The notes under the pieces were generated by a model. That model worked only from the letters and a program-made list of their open reading frames with translations. It did no database searches and was not told where the DNA came from. Positions 48,198 through 57,262 of a stretch of 64,000 nt of DNA are shown here, piece by piece. The DNA is from Phytoseiulus persimilis. Its lineage: Eukaryota; Arthropoda; Arachnida; Mesostigmata; Phytoseiidae. Each line of letters begins with the position of its first letter. Position 1 is the stretch's first letter. The stretch spans positions 49,352,001-49,416,000 of the forward strand of contig CM075101.1 of NCBI GenBank assembly GCA_037576195.1. The letters are read 5' to 3'. A program made the translations under genes and the position numbers.

Positions 48198-49199
48198 GTG
48201 CGCATGGGTCTGCCACGATACGACGCCAGCGAGTGGCGCCTCTTTCTCGGCAGTTCGAAGAGGGGCTTGAAGTGCGTCCTCCTGCACAACGGCAACCAGT
48301 ACGCTTCGATTCCGCTCGGTCATCCCACTAGACCACGTGAGGACTACGACGCCATCGCGTTTGCGTTGGAGAAGATCAAATACGAGGAGCACCAATGGCC
48401 TGTTTGTGGCGACTTGAAGATGGTCTCGATTCTTTTGGGCCAACAAGCCGGTTACACCGAATTCCCGTGCTGCTTGTGTCTTCGGGACAGCCGAGCGGAT
48501 GACGAACATTGGATTCGAACGATTTGGCCGTCAAGCGGATTTCTGAAACCCGGGCAGCCCAACGTGCTCAGAGACGCTTTGGTTCCGACGGAAAAAATCA
48601 TTCTCCCACCGCTGCATATCAAATTGGGTCTGATGAAACAGTTCGTCAAAGCATTGGGCAAACACGGTTCATGTTTCAACTACATCATGCGCAAGCTACC
48701 CGCTGTGAGCATTCAGAAGCTTCAGGCGGGGGTTTTATATGGACCCGAAATCCGGAAGCTCATCGTCGACCCTGTTTTCATTGACGCAATGAAAAATCGA
48801 GCAGCCAAAGCTCGGCGGTCATTCGTTCTGGTCGTTCAAAATTTCCTTGGGAACACGAGCGCTGAAAACTACGTACAACTCGTCAAGAGCATGCTCGTGA
48901 GCTTTCGAGTCCTAGGGTGTCGGATGAGCATCAAGATGCACTATCTACACAGCCATCTCGGACGCTTCCCCGAAAATCTGGGTGCTGTTAGTGATGAACA
49001 AGGAGGTAGGTTCCATGAAGATATAGCGACGATGGAAGAGAGGTACCAGGGAAGATGGGACGTACACATGATTGCCCACCACTGTTGGACCGTTATACGG
49101 GATGACCCGGAAAGGCCCCACTCGAGGCAGTCCCTCACGAGATGTTTTGCTGGTTCCGACGAGTTTCATTCACTCTCGTTTTTCCTGCATCAAAACTGA
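48198..49199 (+). CDS. transposon-borne protein, possible RNase H-like transposase
   Basis: 333 residues in one exon, intact. It matches a protein type I recall as very common in arthropod genomes and usually annotated as uncharacterised. Marks are GDLKMVSILLGQQAGYTEFP with CCLC and a WDSR-like DSR, LPPLHIKLGLMKQFVKAL, FLGNTSAENYVQLV, MHYLHSHLGRFPENLGAVSD, then GGRFHEDIATMEERYQGRWD and HHCWTVIRDD. The Asp of GDLK, the Cys pair and the SDE...RFHED block could be the acidic residues and zinc site of a DDE-type transposase; this is inference. Its place between long inverted repeats supports a transposition role. The N-terminus looks short against family memory, so the element may be 5'-truncated in coding sequence. 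Confidence 0.7.
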   Translation: MRMGLPRYDASEWRLFLGSSKRGLKCVLLHNGNQYASIPLGHPTRPREDYDAIAFALEKIKYEEHQWPVCGDLKMVSILLGQQAGYTEFPCCLCLRDSRADDEHWIRTIWPSSGFLKPGQPNVLRDALVPTEKIILPPLHIKLGLMKQFVKALGKHGSCFNYIMRKLPAVSIQKLQAGVLYGPEIRKLIVDPVFIDAMKNRAAKARRSFVLVVQNFLGNTSAENYVQLVKSMLVSFRVLGCRMSIKMHYLHSHLGRFPENLGAVSDEQGGRFHEDIATMEERYQGRWDVHMIAHHCWTVIRDDPERPHSRQSLTRCFAGSDEFHSLSFFLHQN

Positions 49200-49710
49200 A
49201 TGGCTTGTCGTATCACGCTCAAATTTTTCTTAAAATGTTCGCGATTGAATTCTCTATCGAAAAGCTCCCCGGAAGTTGGCTGTGTGGACTATACTTTTCA
49301 CGTTTTCGGCGGGAGAAGGGGCCACTTTCCGCTGCTCGTCGACGAAATTTGACTTTTGATTTCTTCTAGCTCACTGACCGTGGCTCCGAATGGCACGAAA
49401 TTTTCACCAGAGATAGTTCTCCTATCGGTCCACATACTCCACAGATTTTCGCAGATCTGGCTCGCTTAGGAGCAGAGATAAAAAATCCAACATGGAAAAA
49501 ATCACGAAAATCCGAAAAATCAAAATAACAAAAAACTAGAGCGAATCCGAGGAAACGGTTAACAGATTCGGAATCTACGACCTCCGTTTACCCCATCCTA
49601 GGTGTCAGCTTCCTTGTCACGTTCTTACTGTCGGGCAGTGTGAATCTTCACCGACCTATTAGCAAAAGAAGAGAGAGTAAGAAAGTTCCCGACATAAGAT
49701 GACCACCCTG

Positions 49711-51720
49711 CAGCCCTCCTCTTTTTTTCTTTTTGTCAACATTGTCAGGAGTTGAAGGGAATCTTTTCGGACCCCGGGGATAGAACCCATTTTGTCAACC
49801 CGGGGTTGTGGTGTCACCACTAAAACCTCCCTTCTCCACGCCGGTGACCGCTGGGCAGTCGAGGAAAGCGAAGCTTCCACGTTCAATATCACTTCCGCGC
49901 GGTCATCCGAGACTCATTTAAGATTGCGAATGTCTGATTTCTTTCTCGCTAGTTCTCTCTCATGCTATGAAGGGCGCTAGGCCTGTCCGCGAAATTGGTG
50001 TCGAGTCCCAGTCGCTGCAATCTCAACTTGAGGAGATGGTCTTTCTTTCAGAGGATGCATTCTACCTTCCTTGAGATTCTGTTCCAGGTACTTTCTGCCA
50101 ATGTCAGCATTTCGCATACGAGCGCTGGGGCCGAAGTCAGTCCAAGGCTCCTCCTACTCGGCTCGAGCGCTTTGCATGAGAATACAGTATGCTCGACGTC
50201 ATCTTCTTCGCCCGAGCTGCACAGGATGCAGATTGTCCGGTGAGGCCGGCTTGAATGTACACTCCGAGGTATCTCGCTGACTTCTGCAGTTGAATCTCAT
50301 GTCCCTGGAGCCAAATGCTCGGTGCTCTGTCAGTTTTCTTCTTGATAAGGATGATCGCCTCTGTCTTTTCGGGTGCGAGCTCCAGGCTGCTGAGAAGCAT
50401 CCAGCGGGGAATGACCGCCAGGGCGGCATCCGCTATCTTCTCAAGGTCCACAATTGTCCTTTCGAGCACTTTCAAGGCCAGGTCGTCCGCTTATCCGATC
50501 CTCGTGGCTCCCTGTGGCATTTTAGCTTGAAGAACATCGTCATACGCGATATTCCACAGGGTCGGTCCGAGGACCGATCCCTGGGGAACTCCCGCCGTCA
50601 TCTCGTGCAGACTGCCTTCCTCATCTTGGACATGTCGACAGCTGAGGTAGGACCCTAAAATCCTGCGAAGGTACGGGGACACTTCTTTTGTCCTGAGGCT
50701 GTCATGGATGACTTTCCATCTTATCGAGTTGAATGCGTTTCGTACATCTAGCAATATGATGATGCATTGTCTTCTTGTCCTGTACGTGGTGTTCATTCCC
50801 GCGTGGACTATCTCGCTGACTCTTCTGATGGCCGACATGGTGGAGCGACTTCTCCGGAAACCAAATCGATTCTCCGAAAACTTTTGTCCTTCCTCGAGCT
50901 TTTCCTGTAACCTCCGGTTGGCGATCATCTCTACTCCCTTAGCTATCGTGCTAAGCGAGCAGATCGGTCGGTAATTGTCTCTTTTCCCAGGTTTGGGGAT
51001 CAGGACAAAACTATAAATATTTTCGTGACTTCTCCGGGGATTCCATTTGGGCCCGGGGCTTTTCTAGATGCTATTCTATCGGCTGCTACTTCCACTTCCG
51101 CGGCGGTGACTTTTGGGATTTCTCCATCCTGGATAGAAAATTATTCTCTGCCGAATCCTGACGCTCTCAGGAAAAGAGCGGTCACCGGTCCTTGAACGAT
51201 CTCGGTGGTCATCCTGAGTCTCTTCTGTCCGATCTTCTCCCTCACTATCTTATATGGGAGTCCCCAAATGTCTTCTCTGACGCTATTAGTGAGTTCTCTC
51301 TACTTATCTCTTTTGGCTTTGAGGATCACTCTCCTATATGTCTGCTTCGTCTCGGTGTATTTCGTGTGATAATCTCGAGCTTCGTCTTCGGTTGTGCTTG
51401 TATTCCTTCTGCATCGGATATAGCATCTTCTGGCTCGGTTACATGCCTTCCTCAGCTTGGCGACTTCATCATTCAACCAGTAGACTGGTTTCCTTTCAGC
51501 ATTGCGGAGGGGTCTCCTCGAAGAAGATTTTTCGCATGCTGTCTTAAGAATGTTAATTATAACATCTTCATCAATGGGTTGTTTCTGCTCCGTTATGCGT
51601 TTGCATTCTTGATCTATGTACTCGGTGAGTTAGGTTCTGTCAAGCTCATCGATTCGCTTGTTCACTTTTTATTCGAATTTAAACAAAATTTAACCTAATT
51701 CGCCATCGGTTTTGCGGGAC
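49711..51720 (-). mobile_element. decayed R1-clade non-LTR retrotransposon (LINE) fragment
   Basis: On the minus strand the reverse transcriptase region reads KPVYWLNDEVAKLRKACNRA (about 51480), then ENRFGFRRSRSTMSAIRRVS, LLDVRNAFNSIRWKV and AGVPQGSVLGPTLWNIAYDD (50928-50500), then ADDLALKVLERTI and ELAPEKTEAIILI with YLGVYI (50495-50137). These are motifs of the R1/LOA type. The tyrosine of the YADD active site is a stop codon (TAA at 50493-50491), and another stop interrupts RDK*RELT near 51300. The 3' part (about 49711-49990) is non-coding and resembles a LINE 3' UTR. It cannot encode an active enzyme. Confidence 0.85.
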
Positions 51721-51879
51721 TGGTTCTTCTCGAGTTTCTGTCGTAATACTGACTGCGGGCCCCCTTCTCGGGTCGTGACTCAATGAGGACTCTCCGTGAG
51801 TCGCATCCTTACTATACATAATCGGCATAGTCTGTCAGTTTGTCCGCACTCCGTCGAGTATATATGGGGGTGATTCCGG

Positions 51880-52450
51880 TACCAATCCGAACACACTCTT
51901 CCGAGTCTGGAGAATTTATTCCGGAACCGATCTGACCATACTTTTCAAAACCTGGAGGGGGTGATTTCAGGACCGATCTGACCATTACTTTCCAACTCTG
52001 GAGGGGTGATCCCGGGACCAATCTGCGCATTACTTTCCAACTCTGGAGGGGTGATTCCGGGACCAATCTGACCATTACTTTCCAACTCTGGAGGGGTGAT
52101 CCCGGGACCAATCTGACCATTACTTCCCAACTATGGAGGGCTGATCCCGGGACTAATTTGGGCATTACTTTCCAACTCTGGAGGGGTGATTCCGGGACCA
52201 ATCTGACCATACTTTTCCAACTCTGGAGGGGTGATTCCGGGACCGATCTGAGCATTTCTTTTCCAACTCTGGAGGGGTGATTCCGAGACCAATCTGACCA
52301 TACTTTTCCAACTCTGGAGGTGTGATTCCGAGGCCAATCTGCCCATACTTTTCCAACTTTGGAGGGGTGATTCCGGGACCAATCTGACCATTACTTACCA
52401 ACTCTGGAGAGGTAATTCCGGGACCAATCTGACCATACATTTCAAAACCA
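51880..52450. repeat. 45-bp minisatellite, about 12 units
   Basis: Units repeat every 45 bp (for example tGGAGGGGTGA at 51999, 52044 and 52089), consensus GGAGGGGTGATTCCGGGACC then AATCTGACCATTACTTTCCA ACTCT. Since 45 is a multiple of three and the unit lacks stops in at least two minus-strand frames, the array stays open there and predicts 15-residue peptide repeats (NGQIGPGITPPELES or MVRLVPGSPLQSWKV). No promoter or flanking exon supports translation. Confidence 0.9.
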
Positions 52451-53114
52451 TAATCCTGACCCTGTGAGGAGAGAGAAAAGTGCCTCGATGGCCTGGAAGC
52501 GCCGTCCAACCACGCGAAGCGCCTTCCTTTCACCTTCTGTCGCCAACAAGCACACATATTCGGGAATATATTATAGTAGAGTCCGCCCTTTCTTGTCCTT
52601 CTGGTCTGTCTCCCTTGAGATCTGAATCACAGTGTAGTTATGAGGAAGAAGAAGAATCATTGTCAACATCGAGTCCCGTGTTGAATGGTCTCTCGGGAGC
52701 CCAGGAGAGTGACTGCTGCTATCGGAGCTCCGGTTACCGCCTACCCCATACCCACGGCAGCACGTTCCTGGCGGCAGTTCAGCTGCTGGTTCGCGGCATC
52801 ATTGCGGTTTTTCGAGCCGGAGATTCGCAGCGAATCACGGGTGGAGGGGTAAAAAGTGGGAGTTGAAGTGGCAAGTAGCTCGCCGAAACGGTAAGGTGAT
52901 ATGAACTTGATGTCTTGGCAGTACCGCTGGCACCTACTCAATCCACTTCTATTCTGACGGGAACATACTTTATGACGTGAAATGTGCTCACAGAAAAAGA
53001 GAGAGAGAGAGAAAGAGTGGGCAAACATCTCTACTCGTTGAGATATTATACTTTCGACCGTTAGCACCATCGGTTCGTGGCCTGGTCTCTGCCGATCCCT
53101 CACATTTTCTATTA
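52451..53114. other. spacer between the two minisatellite arrays
   Basis: No gene is recognised. It contains a short (GA)n tract at about 53000-53015. It separates two copies of the same satellite family. Confidence 0.4.
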
Positions 53115-53782
53115 TTCCCTGGGAATAGGGGTCGCAAATACCCGGGTATCAGGAACCGGGTCCGTACCCGGTTCCAGACTCGGGTGAACCCGGGTATATG
53201 AGGCGGGTTCTACGATGGCCGCCTACCGAATTGGTTCCAGGGTCGACCCGACCATACTTTTTGGAGTCTATCGAGGTGATCCCAAGTCTGGAGGGTTGAT
53301 TCCGGGACCAATCTGGCCATTACTTTTCAACTCTGGAAGAGTGATTCCGAGACCAATCTGACCATCACTGTCCAACTCTGGAGGGGTGATTCCGGGACCA
53401 ATCTGAGCATTACTTCCCAACTCTGGAGGGGTGATTCCGGGACCAATCTGACAATTACTTTTCAACTCTGGAGGGGTGATTCCGGGACCAATCTGGCCAT
53501 TACTTTTCAACTCTGGAGGAGCGATTCCGAGACCAATCTGAGCATTACTGTCCAACTCTGGAGGGTTTATTCCGGAATCACTCCTCCAGAGTTGGGAAGG
53601 AATGGCCAGATTGGATTCGGAATCACTCCTCCAGACTTGGGATCACCTCGATAGACTCCAGAAAGTATGGTCGGGTCGACCCCGGAATCAATTCGGTAGG
53701 CGGCCATCGTAGAACCCGCTTCATATACCCGGGTGCGGAACCGGGTATCATACCCGGTTCTGCGACCCCTACCTGGGAAGTC
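53115..53782. mobile_element. foldback-like element: about 168-bp inverted repeats around the same 45-bp minisatellite
   Basis: The left arm (53115 to about 53284) and right arm (about 53613-53782) are reverse complements of each other. Shared landmarks are GGGGTCGCA, the ACCCGGGTAT / ATACCCGGGT words, GATGGCCGCCTACCGAATTG against CAATTCGGTAGGCGGCCATC, GGGTCGACC, and GTCTATCGAGGTGATCCCAA against its inverse. Between them are about seven 45-bp units of the type also found at 51880-52450. The architecture, inverted arms plus internal tandem repeats, is like Foldback elements. I see no clear target-site duplication. Confidence 0.8.
53294..53600. repeat. 45-bp minisatellite inside the foldback-like element, about 7 units
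   Basis: Same unit as the array at 51.9-52.4 kb, in the same orientation (TCTGGAGGGGTGATTCCGGG then ACCAATCTG). The last unit turns into the right inverted arm near 53580-53640, where an inverted half-unit reads GGAATCACTCCTCCAGA. Confidence 0.85.
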
Positions 53783-54050
53783 GGATCTCTCTATTTCACC
53801 GGACTTAGGAGTAGTCGTTTTTTCGACCTCAAGGGAGCTCGAATTCGCGGCAGCACGGAGATCCGGCAAAGATTCGCGAAACGTGTCCAGACCTGCTCAT
53901 GCCCTTCGCATGCGGTGATCCAGCAGTTCTGGCTAGGGTTTCATCGGGTTCGGCTGGTGTTCAGGAGTTCTATTAGAATTGAGAAACCGAATCGAAAAAG
54001 AACTCGGGTGTTCACATTTTTCTAAAAACTTTGTCATGAAAAAACTTTCG

Positions 54051-54056
54051 TTTATT
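54051..54056 (-). terminator. polyadenylation signal AATAAA, voltage-sensing phosphatase gene
   Basis: TTTATT on the + strand, about 316 bp beyond the stop on the minus strand. Confidence 0.55.
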
Positions 54057-54371
54057 GTACACTGGCTTCATTCTACCATGTTGGTCCATGGGGAGGAGGG
54101 GGGAGTCACGTAAGAACATCGTCATCGTTTGAAAACGGAAATTTTTTAAAAAGGAGAATGCTAAGAACGGCCAGTGATTTACCGACATTGGTATATCAAT
54201 GATCCAATCTTGAGTCTTGCAACCCCTGCATAAGCCGAGCATCCCCCAATGAGATTCATCTCTGTCGCGGGCCGGCACTTTGAAAACATATCAGGGATCC
54301 GGGATTCTTTCTCTAGGAACTATTCTGGCGCATGTACAACGGGATATCACACGGAGAGCCGACATCGCTCC

Positions 54372-57262
54372 CTATTGTCGGGCGAGTTTGAGTTCGATTA
54401 TCAGATCGTCTCCGAACGAAGCCCACGTTTTCTTCTTGTGAGGATTATCTAGGACGTCTCTGTGCAGAGATAACGAATCTCCATCGATAAATGAAGTATG
54501 GAACCAGAAGAAAAAGGCACAGTTCTCATATCCTTTCGGAACCGCGAGGCTGCTCGAGAAGAACCGGAATTTCACATCGCCCTTGACTGCGGGGAAATTG
54601 ACTGGAGAAATCGTCACACTGTTCGCCTCAGCGTCGTGTATGACTCGGCAGTTCCTGTACTCTCCAAAGTTCATATCAAACACCTGGAAATCGAAGAGGA
54701 GCGGGATCTCAATCCTAGTACCATCGAGGGTAATGCGATGAAAAGCGATGTTCTGATTGTTCTTGACTTAAACGGTCGGTGCTGAGTTTGACGGGTGTTT
54801 GTGATTACCTGTGATCGCCCTTCGAACACTTCGCATCGAAGATCAGATCCATTGCCTTTGCCAAGTCCGCCGATTCCCCAAATTTTGATGTGGCTCACTT
54901 TCATTGGAACTGCGTTTGGCATCCGCATCGAGAAGTTGTTCTTGATCTGCTCGAAGTACTCAACGTATCTATTCTGAGAAGGTGTCTCGACGCCCTGAAA
55001 CTTTGTGCCGACGGTGAGATCAGTTCGGACTTCTCCGAAGTATTGCAGCGATTCCTGGAAACGAGAGAAGCGTTTAGGAGATCGGAAAGAGGAGGTGTCT
55101 TTGTCTTGAAGTGGATCTGCGGTTTGCGACCTAGGGTGGGACCGACCTTTGCGGATTCGAAAACATTATTGTTGATCAGCAGCATGCAGATCAGAGTTCC
55201 GGTGCGACCTTTGCCGCCTTTGCAGTGGATGGCGATCACGTTGTCGGGGTCTTTATCGAGGAACGTTTGGGCCTTATTAATGAATTCCAACGCCTCACTG
55301 CAATGAAAATGGAGGAAAAGCCACTAGAATGAGTTTATTCGCTCGGTATCAAGGCCCACCCTCCCTTAAACCGGTCGTCCAAGGAGCACCCATGTTATCG
55401 TTCAGCACGGAATGGGAGTTGAAAAGCCTGAAATCAGGTGCCCCATGGTCACAGTCATGATACGAGAAATACGACTCACGAGAGCAGAGGCACGTTGTGA
55501 TCGTCGATGGAGAGTCGGAGGATTTTCCCCTCGAAGTGAGAATCATCATAGGTGCGTTCACTGCACATGTTGCAGATGATATAGTGTTTCGGGTGCTTCG
55601 TTCGGAAGAATCGCTCAACGTCCTTAGAGAGAAGAATATACCATGATTCGCTTTTGAGCGTTTCGACTTCGGAAGTCAGTGAACGAAAATGATAAAAGCG
55701 CAAGCTTTTCAGATTCTCGTCGGTTTCTGAGCCGAGCCCGGAGGAGAAGAGGCCTTTACCTGAATGGGGTTGCGGTACCACGACATCTTCCCAGAGCTCG
55801 GGTAACTCATTGCGACGATTCGCGATGTCACATAAACAAGATCTAGATCAAAACCATCTTGCTGGTAGCGCCGTTTGTTCTCAGAAATAACGTGACGAGC
55901 ACCCTTGGTGAGATTCTTCTTCTCTGTGTAGAAGCGCATGAAACGGACAAATCCGACTATTCGGACGAGTCGACCTACAACAACGGCTCTGGAAACGATG
56001 AGTTTCGACTTCGTTAGGTCCTCGTTGCCCGCGAATACCCGCGTCAGAATCAATATTTCCTCGAAGGTTGTTACAGCGATTCCATTCCTTCTTAGTTTTG
56101 CAAAGAGTAGATGCTATCTCTTCTCGTGTGCTCACTTTTGGTAAGGATGAACGATCAGGTCCGTGATCAGGAGCTCCGAGACCGTGGACACGAAAGTGAG
56201 TATGATGATAAAAGAGTCCACCTTGTTGTACCATTTGTTGAAGAAGTCCCGCGCTCTGGAATTAGCACGAGTAGCTTCAGAAATTTGTCAGGAAGCAGCT
56301 GCGGTGTAAGAAGCGCTCATTTTCCTGCACCGCGTGTTCATTCAATGGAAGTTCGCTCTGCAGGGTGAGATGCACAAAGCTCCTCCCAGAGCCGGCTTGT
56401 ATCGTCTGCCCCCAGATGTGTCATCAAAAACTCTTCCCTACGGCGCTCCGGTCTACTTCAGAGTCGTTTGCGGAGCGAATTGAAAGCGTGATTCCACTAC
56501 CTCGCTCTATTCAGAATCTAATCCCTCAGCCGAACAGCTCATTCTCGAACGGCGTCGGCATTGATTTTGTTCCCTTCGGGTGGCCGACCTACCGAATGGC
56601 TCACGGTCGGCTTGAGGTCAAACAGACCAGGACCTCCTGACTCCTGACGCACTGTTTTCAATCGAGACGATTACCCGCGGGAATTCCTCCTGCCATTTTA
56701 TGGGGAAGGAAAACTCGAACTGATTTCCGAGCTCTGCTCCCGAATTCCCACTGCTCCCCGCCACGCCTCGAAGGAAAGAGAGCTCAAAGTGATTGCGCGG
56801 TCCTCACCCTTGCGCGTAGACTCGCAGACACAGTTCTGCGACGAATAAAATCGAAAACGCGATTGCGATCCGGTTGTACGCCTGAAGTGTCTCCTCGTCG
56901 GGATCTGTCACCACGGAAACGAACAGAACTGTGATGTCGATGAGGATGAGAACCAGCGAAACGAGTCTGAAAGCGAGGTGATGAACTATGCGACGCAGAA
57001 GGTAGTGCTCCATCGGTGTTTGGTTGAGGGCATCCGTGTTGAGTTTATGGCCTCCATCGTCCAACGCTTTGCCGTTTTCAGTCATGGTATCACCGATGCT
57101 CAGGCGAGTTTCAGCGACGGGCGAAATTTTGTTATTGTGGTTATTCCTGCCGCCGCTGCCATGGCTGCTGTGGTCATCGCTGTCATCGCTGCCAGAACTG
57201 TTTCTTTTGTTGTTGTCATCGACGTGGTTACTATTATTATTGAAGCGGTCGTACGACGGCAT
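54372..57262 (-). CDS. Tpte: voltage-sensor-containing phosphatase (VSP/TPTE)
   Basis: VSPs are plasma-membrane enzymes whose four-helix voltage sensor switches on a PTEN-like phosphoinositide phosphatase. Minus-strand exons: 57262-56808, 56255-56136, 56090-55760, 55622-55480, 55297-55147, 55054-54809 and 54683-54372; phases agree, giving 585 residues (Ciona Ci-VSP 576). The first 80 residues are Asn/Ser/Asp/His-rich. S1 is about 96-118, S2 131-149, S3 163-185 and S4 226-245. The linker [20 protein letters not shown] and [15 protein letters not shown] match the family. The P-loop [10 protein letters not shown] has Cys375 and Arg381, so the catalytic Cys-x5-Arg is intact. The C2 domain ends with [11 protein letters not shown]. 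In S4, Arg are at 226, 232, 235, 241 and 244, but position 238 is Gly. The ATG follows an acceptor by 18 bases, so an untranslated exon lies upstream. Confidence 0.94.

Larger units (their letters stand above)
46707..49710. mobile_element. DNA transposon with about 400-bp terminal inverted repeats, carrying one ORF
   Basis: The ends are inverted copies starting CAGGGTGGTCATC: the left runs 46707 to about 46770 and resumes at 47702 to about 48050, and the right is 49710 back to about 49280. Examples shared by the left arm and the reverse of the right are ACTCTCTCTTCTTTTGC, ACACTGCCCGA, GGTCGTAGATTCCGAAT, CCGTTTCCTCGGATTCG and TTGGATTTTTTATCTCTGC. The left arm is interrupted by the palindrome at 46761-47701. 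An ORF (48198-49199) lies inside. No clear target-site duplication is visible. The family is not certain to me. Confidence 0.8.

Noticed and set aside
52165..52557. ORF of 130 residues across the minisatellite as a gene
   Set aside because: It stays open only because the 45-bp unit lacks stops. No promoter, exon structure or homology was seen.
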